A stretch of DNA of 64,000 nucleotides from an uncultured Bacteroidia bacterium. GTDB lineage: Bacteria; Bacteroidota; Bacteroidia; NS11-12g; UBA955. The DNA lies in NCBI GenBank assembly GCA_943789135.1, contig CALSSY010000010.1, forward strand, positions 1-64,000, read 5' to 3'. Of the stretch, positions 37,471 to 48,528 are shown piece after piece; position 1 is the first letter of the stretch; each line of letters begins with the position of its first letter. The position numbers and the translations under genes were made by a program. Below the pieces are notes generated by a model. It saw nothing but the letters and a program-made list of their open reading frames with translations. It was not told the DNA's origin and did no database searches.

Positions 37471-39446
37471 GTGAAGAGAATTGCTCTAATAGGAAACCCC
37501 AACTGCGGTAAGTCTACACTTTTTAATAGGATAACCGGATTAGGGCAAAAAACCAGCAATCTTCCAGGAACCACTGTAGAAGCTTTTATTGGTAAAACGT
37601 CTCAAAATGAATTGAAATTGAATGGGTAGACCTACCTGGCATTTACAGTTTATTCACGAATTCAGAATACGAGCATGTTGTAAATTCACATCTCCTTTCT
37701 AAAGGTGTTCCCGCGCTAGATGGGATTGTTTTTGTTCTTGATAGCTCAAATCTCCGGAGAAACTTGTTGCTATACTCCCAGGTTGCAGAATTAGGAATTC
37801 CCGCGGCAGGAGTGCTCACTATGGGCGATACGGCCAGGAGAAGAGAAATTGATATTGACCATCAAGTACTTTCGGAAGTTTTAGGAATACCTATAGTTAC
37901 CATCAATCCAAGATCGGATAAAACAATTGACCCAATTTGGACGGTTCTGTCAAAATTGAAAACGGGTAATTCACTCACAACAAATGAGGGTTTTCGTGAA
38001 CGACTAGACCGATTTACAGAGGGTCAAATCGATCGAGGTATTAGCGAAGAAACTCTAAGAAGATACGCGGACATTGACAAGGTAGTCAAACGAGTAATAC
38101 CTCAGAAAAAAAGACTAAAGGCGTTTAACACCTTAAAAATAGATCGCATTCTCACGCATCCAATCTATGGGTTATTGGCCTTTGTATTGGTTATGCTTAT
38201 TTTGTTCCAAGGCGTTTTCTCAATTGCCGAAGGACCTATGTCCATTATTGAGCATTCCTTTGCGTTATTAAGAGATGTGTCTTCAAATTGGTTTTCGAAT
38301 GAATATTTGACTAGCTTTTGGGCTAATGGACTACTAAGTGGACTGGAAGGTGTGGTTATTTTCGTCCCACAAATTTTCATTCTATTCTTCCTTATTGGAA
38401 TTTTAGAAGATAGTGGTTATATGGTACGGGCCAGTTTCATTTCTGACCGTGTGATGCGAAAAGTTGGCTTAAATGGGAGGTCCATTATCCCGTTGGTTGG
38501 TGGTTTTGCGTGTGCCATTCCAAGCATAATGGCAACTCGAACCATCCGAAATAAAAAAGAAAGGTTGGCAACCATGTTAATTGTACCGTTAATGAGTTGC
38601 AGCGCCCGATTGCCCGTTTATGTACTATTAATCTCGTTGGCCATTCCCAAAGGAACATTTTGGGGTCCTATTCCCGCTCAAACTGCCATCATGACTGGAG
38701 CATATTTTGCAGGAATAGCACTTGCTATCATTTTGGCTTGGTTTTTTAAACGCATTCATAAAACGGAAGAATCTTCAGAATTCGTATTAGAACTTCCCAC
38801 CTATCAAGCACCAAGACTTCAAACTGTTCTACAGGGTGCATGGATCAAATGCAAAGCCTTTTTGAATGAAGCCGGAAAGGTTATCATTATAATTTCTATG
38901 GTATTGTGGGCTCTTTCTTCATTTGGACCAGGGGATGCCTTAAAAGATGCCGATCTACGGGCTGAGATAGCTTGCGCCCATATTGAATCACCAGAATTGA
39001 AGGTAAAAGAAGTTAACAATCTTAAGGCAACCTACCGTTTGGAGGAAAGCTATGCCGGCAGAATGGGTAAGTTTATTGAACCGTTAATTAAACCTTTAGG
39101 TTATGATTGGAAAACGGGCATTGCGCTTATTTCCTCTTTCGCAGCACGGGAAGTTTTTGTTGGTACAATGAGCACCTTATTCACCCAGTCTGAAGGCACA
39201 GAAGATGTGGTTGGTATTCGTAAGAAAATGCAGATGCAGAAAGACCCAGATACTGGGAAGCCTTTATATGGCGCAGCATATGCCATCAGTCTCATGTTGT
39301 TTTATGCCTTTGCCTTGCAGTGTATGAGTACAATGGCGGTGTTGAAAAAAGAAACAGGTACATGGATATGGCCTATTAGTTTGTTTTTCATTTATGGCAT
39401 TGCGGCTTATGTTAGTGCCTTCATAGCCTTTAATTTACTTTCATAG
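37471..39446 (+). CDS. feoB: FeoB ferrous iron transporter, frameshifted in the G domain
   Basis: About 658 aa when repaired. It starts at GTG 37471 with the G domain: Walker [25 protein letters not shown], then after the break VDLPGIYSL (G3). The expected G4 element (T/NKxD) reads [10 protein letters not shown], with Met-Gly in place of Asn-Lys. Then come the helical domain and the membrane part with two Gate motifs ([33 protein letters not shown]) and about eight to ten membrane segments. The break is one missing base near 37622-37627: the expected LNWVDLPG reads as LNG and then a stop. FeoB imports Fe(II) across the inner membrane. An indel error or recent inactivation are both possible. 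Confidence 0.88.
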
Positions 39447-39484
39447 TAAAATTCATTTGAAACGGCGAGTGCCTTAAAACAAAA

Positions 39485-39515
39485 TTGCTTTTTAGGGGTT
39501 AATTTTGTAATTTTG
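39485..39515 (+). promoter_or_regulatory. promoter of rpoD
   Basis: TTG at 39485-39487, a 20-base spacer and TAATTTTG at 39508-39515: a full match to the Bacteroidota -33/-7 form. The leader to the ATG at 39548 is about 30 bases, longer than for most genes here. Confidence 0.65.
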
Positions 39516-39547
39516 CACGGCTAAAAATACACATTTGTAAAGCATAT

Positions 39548-40411
39548 ATGAGGCAGTTAAAAATATCCAAACAGTTTACCAATCGCGAAAACAAATCTCT
39601 TGATAAGTATTTGAACGAAATTTCTAAGGTTCCAATGATCGATGCACAAGAGGAGGTTCAACTTGCTCAACGCATTAGAGAGGGAGACCAAGCTGCTTTA
39701 GAAAAATTGGTTAATGCCAATTTAAGGTTTGTCGTTTCTGTTTCAAAACAATACCAAAATCAAGGGTTGACACTTGGAGATTTGATCAATGAAGGAAATA
39801 TGGGCTTGATCAAAGCTGCTAAACGTTTTGATGAAACTCGTGGTTTCAAATTCATTTCATACGCCGTATGGTGGATTCGTCAATCGATTTTACAGGCATT
39901 AGCGGATCAAAGTCGTATCGTACGTCTGCCACTTAATAAGGTTGGTAGTTTAGGTCGTATTACCCAAGCCTCTGCGCGCCTAGAGCAGGAATTAGAACGA
40001 GAGCCAACACCTCAGGAAATAGCTGATTCTTTAGACATTGCAATAACCGAAGTTGAAAATGCATTACGTTCAAGTGGTCGTCACTTGAGTATTGATGCTC
40101 CATTAGCTGAAGGTGAAGACAATACCCTATTAGGAGTTCTGGATAACAACGACGAACCCAATCCTGATATGCCATTGTTGAACGAATCACTACAGAATGA
40201 AATCAACCGCGTAATTTCTACATTGAGCGATAAAGAGCGCGATGTATTGAAGTATTACTTCGGATTAGATGGCAATCCTGCTCATACCCTTGAAGACATT
40301 TCGGACAAAGTAGGCCTTACTCGTGAGCGCGTTCGTCAAATCAAGGAAAAAGCATTACGTAGACTTCGTAAGTCTAGCAAAAGCAAAATCCTTAAGACTT
40401 ATTTAGGATAA
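39548..40411 (+). CDS. rpoD: primary RNA polymerase sigma factor (short RpoD/SigA)
   Basis: 287 aa, the compact primary sigma factor of Bacteroidota, which lacks region 1.1 and the long non-conserved region. Region 1.2 is seen in [15 protein letters not shown], region 2 in [35 protein letters not shown] and [17 protein letters not shown], region 3 in [12 protein letters not shown], and region 4 in LKYYFGLDG and [18 protein letters not shown]. It directs RNA polymerase to the TAnnTTTG promoters found throughout the window. It is monocistronic, with its own promoter and terminator. Confidence 0.96.
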   Translation: MRQLKISKQFTNRENKSLDKYLNEISKVPMIDAQEEVQLAQRIREGDQAALEKLVNANLRFVVSVSKQYQNQGLTLGDLINEGNMGLIKAAKRFDETRGFKFISYAVWWIRQSILQALADQSRIVRLPLNKVGSLGRITQASARLEQELEREPTPQEIADSLDIAITEVENALRSSGRHLSIDAPLAEGEDNTLLGVLDNNDEPNPDMPLLNESLQNEINRVISTLSDKERDVLKYYFGLDGNPAHTLEDISDKVGLTRERVRQIKEKALRRLRKSSKSKILKTYLG

Positions 40412-40442
40412 TATTCCATAATCATTCGAATACAAACTATTA

Positions 40443-40474
40443 AATCGGCCACCTGTCAGGTGGCCGATTGCTTT
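40443..40474 (+). terminator. rho-independent terminator of rpoD
   Basis: Perfect 12-base stem AATCGGCCACCT-GTC-AGGTGGCCGATT followed by GCTTTTATT; the T run is weak but the stem is strong. Confidence 0.8.
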
Positions 40475-40608
40475 TATTGGACTTTTTGAGACATATACAC
40501 TTTGAAACCTCGTTTTTGAATGTCACTATTATTCGAAGCCCTTAAATAAGCTACCAGCCGAGCTGGCAATACATTTGACGTTACGCGTATCTTCAGAACA
40601 ATGAAGTT

Positions 40609-40643
40609 AAAAAATAAAAAGCCAGGCTGTGAAACAACCTGGC
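40609..40643 (-). terminator. rho-independent terminator of the PKD surface-protein gene
   Basis: Reading on the minus strand: GCCAGG, an 11-base loop, CCTGGC, then TTTTTATTTTTT. It follows the stop codon at 40667 by 23 bases. Confidence 0.75.
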
Positions 40644-40666
40644 CCATATATCTTAGAGTAATGGAG

Positions 40667-43600
40667 TTAAGGCCTTACTACGATTACAGTGCCTTTATAT
40701 ACGTATAGTTTATTATCTACATAACGGAACAACAGTTCGTATGTATAAATCCCTTCCATTATAGGTTGACCTTCTGGATCTAAACCACTCCAACGATTTT
40801 CTGGATTGTTCGTATCGAACACCTTACTTCCCCACCTATCGTAAATCTTAAATGAATAACGTTCTAAACCAAAAGTAGAACTTGGTCCAAAATCATCGTT
40901 CAATCCGTCTACATTCGGCGTGAAAACATTCGGCAACCACATTAACAATTCTGGCTTCAAGAAAATATTCGCTGATGCGCTATCTCTACAGCCATTTGCA
41001 GTACTTGCATATAACTTCACCTTGAAATCTCCCGTGGTATTAAAGGTCTTGAAAACCGGGAACAAACCAAAATCTGTTTGTCCATCTTCAAATTTCCAAT
41101 TTAACTGATCGGCTCCTGTTCCCGTGTAGGTAAACTTCCAATCTGTTTCCATACCCCGTGAAAGCAAATATTCAGAATTGAAACTTGCACTTGGTTTGGT
41201 AAATATCTGAATCGGGAAATCCATAGCTTTTCCGATACAACCCTTATCACTTGTTACGGTTAACTTAACCACGTAACTACCTGATGTGTTATAGGTATGT
41301 GTTGGACTCGCAATATTATCGGTGCGTCCGTCTCCAAATTCCCATAGGTAGGTAGGCATACCCGAGTTCAATATCAAACTGCGACCAAACTGCAAGGGTT
41401 CACCTTGACAACCATCCCTGGCCGTTATAGCCACTTGGGGCGTTTCTGCAACATAAATACGATCTTGGAATCCACTTACACAATTTTTTGGAGATGTTAC
41501 CAATAAATAAACATCATGCCAACCTGTATCTGAAAGTGTTTGATTGGGTATATCCTTACCATTAAAAACAACTGGGGACTTCCCTACAATTGCCCAATCA
41601 TAGTTAGAACCAGGATTGCCATTCTCAAGGGTGGTATTCACAAAAGTGAAAATATTATTGTCAATACATTGCGTCTTTTGATTTATGGTAAATTGTGATT
41701 TAGGAACATTAAATACTTCAACTGATTTTGTCATTGAGTCCTTACAACCGTTATCGGTAGTTACAACAAGCTTAATTAATTTAACACCCGGCGCCACAAA
41801 TTTCTTATTGATAACATCCTGAGAAGCATCATTGGTACCATCACTAAACACCCAATTGTTCGTAAATGTTCCGTTGTAATTGGTATTATTAATTAGATTA
41901 AATCCTTGAGAATATAGACAAGCAGTATCTTTATTGCTGACAAAATCCACAGCTGGACTGCTCACCACATAGGCCTCTGTATTGGTGCTATCTGCACAAC
42001 CATCTTCTGTTCTAATTACATGTTTTACGGTATAGGTGCCGATACCCGCGTAACTATGATCTAAAGAATCGGAGCTTGAAACATTTCCATCGCCTAAATC
42101 CCAAAAATGAGAGACCTTTTTACCACTGATATTCCAAGGATTGGCACTTACAAAATGGAAACTGTTACCGTCTAAACACTGTGTTGCATAATCCGGAGAA
42201 ATAGAAGCATCTGGTTCAGGATAAATTTCAATATTACGCTCAATAGAATCTTTACACCCGTCTGTAGTTTCAGCAATCAACCTCACCCAGAAAGTACCTG
42301 CTGCAGACATTGTTTTATTTGGTATGATCTTAGCATAGGCGTTGGTTCCATCTTCAAATAACCAATTACTTCTAGAAGTTAAAGTCGCATTTGAAGGCAC
42401 AGTACTCTGACATTCTAATTTGAAAAAATGATTATCATAACATTGACTCGAATCGGTAACCACCAGTACCGCCTTAGGCTCTGGGGCTACGAATAATGAG
42501 GCTTCAATGGTATCCCTACAACCTACATCTGTAACCGTAATCAAATAGAAAACCTGTCGACCCGTATCTGAGAAGGTAACGTTAAAAGATCCTTTGTTGT
42601 CATAGGTAGTACCATCAACAATCCACTGATTGTCAAATGAACCGGTATACAGCGTATTATCACTTAATTCAAATTCATTATTTAAGAAACACTTCTCCAA
42701 TGTTCTCGTTCCGATTTGTGCCTCAGCAATCGGATTTACCACAAACGTAGAATCAATTGTATCCCTACATCCATAATCCGTTTCGGTAATTAACCTTATA
42801 CCGAGTGTACCTGAATCGGCAAACGTATACAAGATGCTGCTATCTGCACGGGCCGTGAAGTTTGTATCTAAACCTCCGTCACTGAATGACCAATATGAAA
42901 TGTATCGGCCAGTTGGAGATTCAGAAGCGTCAATAAAAATTGAAGGGGCATCTTGACAATAAACCGAGAACGGCAATTCCATTTTTGCAATCGGATACGG
43001 ATGCACCACAAGAAGTGTATCCAGCGTATCGCGACAACCTTTTTGCGTTTCCACGATGTAACGCAAAACGTTAGAACTCGCGGAATCGTAATGAATGTCA
43101 AAAACTATGGAGTCTCCATTTACATATTCAAATGTCAATGCCTTAATACTCTCCCATTTGGATAATTTCCAAGAATCATTGTTATAGGTTGAACCGTCTG
43201 ATAAGCGGAAATAGTTTTCCTTATTACATTGCACCACTGAATCTCCGGCTATACCTGCTATAACAATATTAGCACGCATTACGTAACTGGAATCAACTGC
43301 GCTACAAAATGTAGCAGTATCAACTATACGCAACCACACCATTTCATCGGAAGTTACGTTATAGGTACTCTTCCGTGATGAGTCTTGCCATGTATATACG
43401 TATTTATTCGAGACAGGCGCCTCCATTGTAACATCCAAAGTATTCGCACATTGAATGGTAGTATCGGGGAAATTAAAAATTGGTCCGGGTAAAACGTTTA
43501 TAATTTTACTTCTATAGACAGTATCTACTTTGTTACAATTATTCAGAACCACCGACTTCATGATAACATAGTATGTACCCACTTTTTCAAACTGATGTAT

Positions 43601-45190
43601 CACAGAATCTCCATCAACTTCGGGAGTACCATCTCCAAAATACCAACTAACACCTGTGACATTTTTATTGGTGTATTTCGCCGTTAGGGTAACCGGTTCT
43701 GAAGGACATTTGCCTTTTCTAGAAATGTTGAAATCGTATTCTACGCTTTCAAATAAAGCACCTGCCGAATACGAATAGCTTTCATAAGGACCAGTACCAT
43801 AAGCAACCACAATACAACCGCTGTCACATTCAATGATATTAGAACTTGGGTTGGCCACCGTTATTTGCGCGTAGGCAAAATTTCCGCAACTAACGGCTTT
43901 GAAGTTGTTTTTATTTATAAAAGCCCCATTAAGCTTAACGGCGTGTGTTGCGGTCTTGTCCACTAATATATTCACCCAATGGCGGCGCATATTACTCGTT
44001 GTTGCCGTTCCAACAATTGTTTTTAAAAGTCGTTGATTTACATCAGGGGAAATAAAAACTGCAGCATCTCCATCTTGACTTCCAGACCAACCGTTACACG
44101 CTCCATTTTTCATATATTGTGCGACATAAGCTGGTTTACTCGTGTTAACACATACCGCGTTTTCACTTGTTTGCTCCAATGAAATCCAATCGCCTTTCTT
44201 CGGTATCATGGTATAATTAGAACCATTTATCTTTACATAGGTTGAATCATACGCAGCTACAACTCGATACACAAAACCATTTCTCTGATTCGCATAGGGC
44301 ATAAGCACGTAGTCTTTACCTAAAGCATTTATAGGCAAAACCTGGGTGTATAAGTGGTCCTTACCACTAAATCCTGCACAGTTACCTCTAGGAACGTAGG
44401 AACTTCTTGTTCCCGCAAATACATTTATCTTACCGCAGCCATCAATTACGCGGATTCGTGTACCGGTCAAATCTCCATCCTTTGCACCTCCACCTGTCCA
44501 TGAATATGCAGCAGGATTGGTATTATTGGTACCATCTCTTTCATCTGATTGAACCTGATATACCTGACCTTTTGCTAAGGAAATCGTATATGGTTTGCCT
44601 GCAGCCTTACCACCTTTGGTTCTAAAAGCGGGTGTAATCTCTACTTTAACACCATTATCCATACCTACAACGGAGAACTCACTCTCGGTATATCTTGAAC
44701 CGTTCCTTACGTTCGGCGGAAAACTTGTCACAAAATATTCTGGTGCAGCAGGAATACTTTCATAGGGAAGAATGAATGTTCCATCAGAACGATTCAACTC
44801 CAAATTCATACAGTATACATTTACTGGATCGTTGGCCGTAACTCTGAGCCCTTTTTTTGAATTTTGATCTGCCCCACTGAATTCAGAGCCAATTGGATAA
44901 TAATAATTGTTGTCTACCGCTATCCGATTTACATTATTTTTTGTGATGTTATAAGTGACTTTTGAACCGGTAAGTCTTGGATTATCAATAGCCACCTTCG
45001 TATCCACATCCGAGGTAATGAAAATTAGTAGCGTATCCGGGAAACCACCGTTTCTTGTTTCCATCTCCAAAAAGGACATGTAGAACTCTTTTCCGGTAGA
45101 ACTAATTTGGGCGTTCAACTTCGAACCAAACACGAGAGCGATTCCTAAAAAAACCACCCTTACAATGCTCTTCAAACTTTTGGTATACAT
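40667..45190 (-). CDS. large secreted PKD-repeat protein with IgGFc-binding-like N-domain and type B T9SS C-terminal domain
   Basis: 1507 aa. A signal peptide (IVRVVFLGIALVFGSKLNAQ) is followed by about 450 residues resembling IgGFc-binding-type N-domains (GKEFYMSFLEMETRNGG, RVTANDPVNVYCMN, KVEITPAF). Then come about ten PKD-like repeats of 80-100 residues, for example VSWYFGDGTPEVDGDSVIH, YLWEFGDGRTDNIASPTHTY and many GCRDTID or GCKDSI endings. The end is a gliding-motility-type C-terminal domain: LPNVFTPNVDGLNDDFGP, FKIYDRWGSKVFDT, GIYTYELLFRY. This type B signal sends the protein out through T9SS to the cell surface. It is probably an adhesin or sheath-like protein. It is a single gene ending in its own terminator. 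Confidence 0.87.
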   Translation of the reverse strand: MYTKSLKSIVRVVFLGIALVFGSKLNAQISSTGKEFYMSFLEMETRNGGFPDTLLIFITSDVDTKVAIDNPRLTGSKVTYNITKNNVNRIAVDNNYYYPIGSEFSGADQNSKKGLRVTANDPVNVYCMNLELNRSDGTFILPYESIPAAPEYFVTSFPPNVRNGSRYTESEFSVVGMDNGVKVEITPAFRTKGGKAAGKPYTISLAKGQVYQVQSDERDGTNNTNPAAYSWTGGGAKDGDLTGTRIRVIDGCGKINVFAGTRSSYVPRGNCAGFSGKDHLYTQVLPINALGKDYVLMPYANQRNGFVYRVVAAYDSTYVKINGSNYTMIPKKGDWISLEQTSENAVCVNTSKPAYVAQYMKNGACNGWSGSQDGDAAVFISPDVNQRLLKTIVGTATTSNMRRHWVNILVDKTATHAVKLNGAFINKNNFKAVSCGNFAYAQITVANPSSNIIECDSGCIVVAYGTGPYESYSYSAGALFESVEYDFNISRKGKCPSEPVTLTAKYTNKNVTGVSWYFGDGTPEVDGDSVIHQFEKVGTYYVIMKSVVLNNCNKVDTVYRSKIINVLPGPIFNFPDTTIQCANTLDVTMEAPVSNKYVYTWQDSSRKSTYNVTSDEMVWLRIVDTATFCSAVDSSYVMRANIVIAGIAGDSVVQCNKENYFRLSDGSTYNNDSWKLSKWESIKALTFEYVNGDSIVFDIHYDSASSNVLRYIVETQKGCRDTLDTLLVVHPYPIAKMELPFSVYCQDAPSIFIDASESPTGRYISYWSFSDGGLDTNFTARADSSILYTFADSGTLGIRLITETDYGCRDTIDSTFVVNPIAEAQIGTRTLEKCFLNNEFELSDNTLYTGSFDNQWIVDGTTYDNKGSFNVTFSDTGRQVFYLITVTDVGCRDTIEASLFVAPEPKAVLVVTDSSQCYDNHFFKLECQSTVPSNATLTSRSNWLFEDGTNAYAKIIPNKTMSAAGTFWVRLIAETTDGCKDSIERNIEIYPEPDASISPDYATQCLDGNSFHFVSANPWNISGKKVSHFWDLGDGNVSSSDSLDHSYAGIGTYTVKHVIRTEDGCADSTNTEAYVVSSPAVDFVSNKDTACLYSQGFNLINNTNYNGTFTNNWVFSDGTNDASQDVINKKFVAPGVKLIKLVVTTDNGCKDSMTKSVEVFNVPKSQFTINQKTQCIDNNIFTFVNTTLENGNPGSNYDWAIVGKSPVVFNGKDIPNQTLSDTGWHDVYLLVTSPKNCVSGFQDRIYVAETPQVAITARDGCQGEPLQFGRSLILNSGMPTYLWEFGDGRTDNIASPTHTYNTSGSYVVKLTVTSDKGCIGKAMDFPIQIFTKPSASFNSEYLLSRGMETDWKFTYTGTGADQLNWKFEDGQTDFGLFPVFKTFNTTGDFKVKLYASTANGCRDSASANIFLKPELLMWLPNVFTPNVDGLNDDFGPSSTFGLERYSFKIYDRWGSKVFDTNNPENRWSGLDPEGQPIMEGIYTYELLFRYVDNKLYVYKGTVIVVRP

Positions 45191-45299
45191 CCTTTTAATA
45201 GTAAAATTATCTCAATAAAATAATACAACGCTGCTATGCACCATTTGTTGTCCTCATAGACAGAAAAAACTTCAGTCTTGTTGCCTCTAAATAAAACCA

Positions 45300-46520
45300 T
45301 TAGACGCTAATCACACCGCTAAAAATCAATTCACTTCCTTGATATAGTGCTAAAAACTGCCCTGGTGTGACATTTCTCTGCAAATCACTAAAAACAGCTA
45401 TAACATTACTCTCGGAATCTTCAACTATTTTACATGCAAATGGCTTTTGTCTATACCGTATTTGGCACACTAAATCTTGACTTTTCAATGACGCTTCGCG
45501 CAAACTTGGACGAACCCAATGTGCATCGCTTTTATTTATTTTCAGTCCGCGATAGGACAACCCTGGATGATCTTCTCCTTGACCTACGTAAATAACATTA
45601 TCCGTTATGCTGGTTTGAATTACAAAAAGGGGCAATACGTTCCCACCGATATTCAATCCACGACGTTGACCGCGGGTGTAATAATGCGCTCCTCGGTGTT
45701 CACCGATTTTTCTCCCCATTTTTGGTTGGATTTCTAATCTATGAACAGCCGCCTTCTCATCACAACTTGAACTGATAATTTGACTATATTTTATCACCTC
45801 TATATTTTCCCGATCTATCTCAATCACATCCCCTTTTTTAGGACTTAATTGCTGCTGTAAAAACTCGGGCAAACTCACCTTACCAATGAAACAGAGTCCT
45901 TGAGAATCTTTTTTAGTGGCCGTTACTAAGCCTATTTCCTTTGCAATTTCTCGAACTTCACTTTTTTGTAATTCACCTATTGGAAATAAGGAACGCTTGA
46001 GTTGTTGGGCATTCAATTGACATAAAAAATAACTCTGGTCTTTATTCGGGTCTAATCCTCTTAGCAGCTGATATTCAACTTCCCCATTCTCATTGACAAA
46101 TTCGCCTTTACGAACATAGTGCCCAGTGGCAACAAAATCGGCACCAAGCTTTATGGCTTCCTTAAGAAACAAATCGAACTTGATTTCGCGATTACAAAGC
46201 ACATCCGGATTTGGTGTTCTGCCTTGTTCGTATTCGTTAAACATGTAATCTACAATTCTCTGTTTGTAGGCGGCACTAAAATCGATAACTTGAAATGGAA
46301 TTCCTAATTGTTCGGCCACCATCATGGCATCACGACTATCATCAATCCAAGGACATTCATCTTCAAGTGTAACACTTGCATCATTCCAATTCCTCATGAA
46401 CAAGCCCACTACCTCATATCCTTGCTGCAAGAGAATATGTGCGGCCACTGAACTATCTACTCCACCGCTCATACCCACTACTACGCGAGTTCCCTTTTTA
46501 TTTAAACCTTGCCCATCCAT
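45300..46520 (-). CDS. mnmA: tRNA-specific 2-thiouridylase MnmA
   Basis: About 406 aa, longer than most MnmA because of inserted charged segments around residues 240-275. The PP-loop GMSGGVDSSVAA binds ATP, the first catalytic Cys is in PDVLCNREIKF, and the second is in DSQGLCFIG. HYYTRGQRRGL and the C-terminal beta-barrel follow. MnmA puts sulfur on U34 of the Lys, Glu and Gln tRNAs. The start is taken at ATG 46520; an upstream ATG at 46535 is also in frame. The gene overlaps the end of the vWA-like gene by 19 bases, so the two are co-transcribed. Confidence 0.93.
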   Translation of the reverse strand: MDGQGLNKKGTRVVVGMSGGVDSSVAAHILLQQGYEVVGLFMRNWNDASVTLEDECPWIDDSRDAMMVAEQLGIPFQVIDFSAAYKQRIVDYMFNEYEQGRTPNPDVLCNREIKFDLFLKEAIKLGADFVATGHYVRKGEFVNENGEVEYQLLRGLDPNKDQSYFLCQLNAQQLKRSLFPIGELQKSEVREIAKEIGLVTATKKDSQGLCFIGKVSLPEFLQQQLSPKKGDVIEIDRENIEVIKYSQIISSSCDEKAAVHRLEIQPKMGRKIGEHRGAHYYTRGQRRGLNIGGNVLPLFVIQTSITDNVIYVGQGEDHPGLSYRGLKINKSDAHWVRPSLREASLKSQDLVCQIRYRQKPFACKIVEDSESNVIAVFSDLQRNVTPGQFLALYQGSELIFSGVISV

Positions 46521-48517
46521 TTTCGTATAAACCATTCAATTCCAAGCATTGACGCAATCACCAACAAAACTAATGGCAATCGCTCAAAAGGCAAGTTTTG
46601 TTCAGCAACAACAATCTTAGATTTATCTAATCTCAATTCCTTAATTTGACTAAAAAATGGGGATGTTTTTTGGTGAATTTCGTTAAAAATTCCACCACTC
46701 TTTTTTGCGATTTTCGCCAAAGCCCCAAATTGAGCCCTTGTTTGAAAATCTTCAATATTCGATTCTTTTACCCTCGCAAATGATTCCTTATAAATTTCTC
46801 CATCGGATCCTTTTAGGATAATTTTATTGAGTCCAACCGAACTCGGCGTGAAAAATGCAGTGTACGCATTATTCTCGATTAACACATTTAAATTTTCCGT
46901 CTCTTTACTTTCATTTTCAATATAGGCTTCTACTCTTTTCGAAGATTGCAATTCACCTGCTTCATCATAGAAATTCCATTTAATTTTTCTTCTTTCGCCG
47001 ACAGAAATCGCAGATTCAAGGCCCATAAAATCCCAACCTGCTTTTCCTGTACTGGAACGGATTAACCACTGTATATTCCGTAATACCCAATTATCAAACT
47101 CATCGGAACTTTGTGTTTTCCTAAATTCATTCATTCTCCATTTCCAGATACCCAAGCCTAAAAAGACATGTTCAGATCGATTTGATTTCCGGCTAAACAT
47201 TAAAGGCACATTGGTAACAACGCCGTTCCATTCTTGATAATATTGCACCTGATCATTTGGAACTTTCGCAGTAAAAAGTGGCGTCTCTACTGCATTCCAA
47301 ATGGTTGAATTTGCATTAACATCTTTTATTTGGAAGTTTTCAAAATTCAAATTATGTGCAGGTGTAGATTCTTGAAAACCCGTTAAGCCCTTCCTAATGG
47401 CTGAAGTCCCTTCTTGATTGAATAGCCACTCAATACTTTCCCGATTGTAGGCAAACCACCAAAGGGGCTTTTTAGTGCCTTTTATTTGGGTGAAAGTTTC
47501 TTTTCTTTTAACTCCGTGAAGAATGTAGGCATCCGCATCTTTTTTTATACCCTCGTTTTCAGAATATGCCCTTAATGTATAGGCTTCCTTTCCTGTAAGA
47601 GCCATTTGAATTGCCTTCACGTCCGGGTGTGCGGCGCCAAAAACCACATCAACAATTTTTCTCTTATCCAGAATCTTGATAATCCGTGCTTGGGCGTTAT
47701 TAGCCATTATTTTTTCTCCCTTCAAGGATTTAGCACGGACTTCAATATTTAAAATATCTCCTTTTGCGTTAGAAGTTTGCAGTGTATATCGCAATCTCTT
47801 TTTACTAAATTCCGACTCGGGAATCCAAGTTTCCCCATGCGCCATACGTTTATCAATCCATATCTCGATATTGATTGACTCCCCTTTCACTTTTGATGCT
47901 GATATCACGGCTTCAAGGTCTGTTGAATTGCCTTGATAAACCTCGTCATTCACGAGTAGCTCATCAATTCCTATATCGGTATAGGCCGCAGAGTCTCCCA
48001 TACCAATGGCACAAACTGGACCAATACCTTCCCAGTTATATGACTCGGACATCCTCCCCTGATTCACTATTCCGTCGCTCAAAATAAATCGCAAACCAGT
48101 TTGCGATTTATTCGCATCCATGTGATCAAAAACTGCGTCAAATCTGGTTAGTTTAGCATTCAGTTGTTGTTTGTTCTCGACAGACAAAACCGATTCGCCG
48201 AAAGCAAACTCACGAAATCTCACTTTAGGAAAGGCTTTTTCAAGGCTATCCAAATACGAACGAATGGCTGAAGGCTTCAGTTTAATGGAATTGGAGGCAT
48301 CTATATATACATCCCATTGGGCAGGAATGGTTTCATTCTTTTCGTAATTGATTAATGGATTGAATAACCAAAATAGAACAAGCGCCAAGGCAACGGCACG
48401 CAAGATTGCCGCAATTTTCCATATAAAATGCTTGGGCCATAGAAATCGGTAAGCCCACCATGAGAACGCTATTCCAACAAAAGCAGAAAGGACCCATGCA
48501 TAAGCCGGTACGTGCAT
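46502..48517 (-). CDS. von Willebrand A-like membrane protein
   Basis: 671 aa. Two N-terminal membrane helices (YAWVLSAFVGIAFSWWAYRF, IAAILRAVALALVLFWLF) and one near the C-terminus (LPLVLLVIASMLGIEWFI) hold a large periplasmic domain. The beginning of that domain has a MIDAS-like metal site, DVYIDASNSI (DxSxS), and FILSDGIVNQG, as in BatA-like vWA proteins. The rest is beta-rich, with no enzyme motif seen. Similar proteins occur singly in Bacteroidota without a known role. It lies 11 bases after the T9SS cargo gene and overlaps mnmA, an odd pairing of envelope and tRNA-modification genes. Confidence 0.7.
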   Translation of the reverse strand: MHVPAYAWVLSAFVGIAFSWWAYRFLWPKHFIWKIAAILRAVALALVLFWLFNPLINYEKNETIPAQWDVYIDASNSIKLKPSAIRSYLDSLEKAFPKVRFREFAFGESVLSVENKQQLNAKLTRFDAVFDHMDANKSQTGLRFILSDGIVNQGRMSESYNWEGIGPVCAIGMGDSAAYTDIGIDELLVNDEVYQGNSTDLEAVISASKVKGESINIEIWIDKRMAHGETWIPESEFSKKRLRYTLQTSNAKGDILNIEVRAKSLKGEKIMANNAQARIIKILDKRKIVDVVFGAAHPDVKAIQMALTGKEAYTLRAYSENEGIKKDADAYILHGVKRKETFTQIKGTKKPLWWFAYNRESIEWLFNQEGTSAIRKGLTGFQESTPAHNLNFENFQIKDVNANSTIWNAVETPLFTAKVPNDQVQYYQEWNGVVTNVPLMFSRKSNRSEHVFLGLGIWKWRMNEFRKTQSSDEFDNWVLRNIQWLIRSSTGKAGWDFMGLESAISVGERRKIKWNFYDEAGELQSSKRVEAYIENESKETENLNVLIENNAYTAFFTPSSVGLNKIILKGSDGEIYKESFARVKESNIEDFQTRAQFGALAKIAKKSGGIFNEIHQKTSPFFSQIKELRLDKSKIVVAEQNLPFERLPLVLLVIASMLGIEWFIRKWMGKV

Positions 48518-48528
48518 ATTATATGCTG

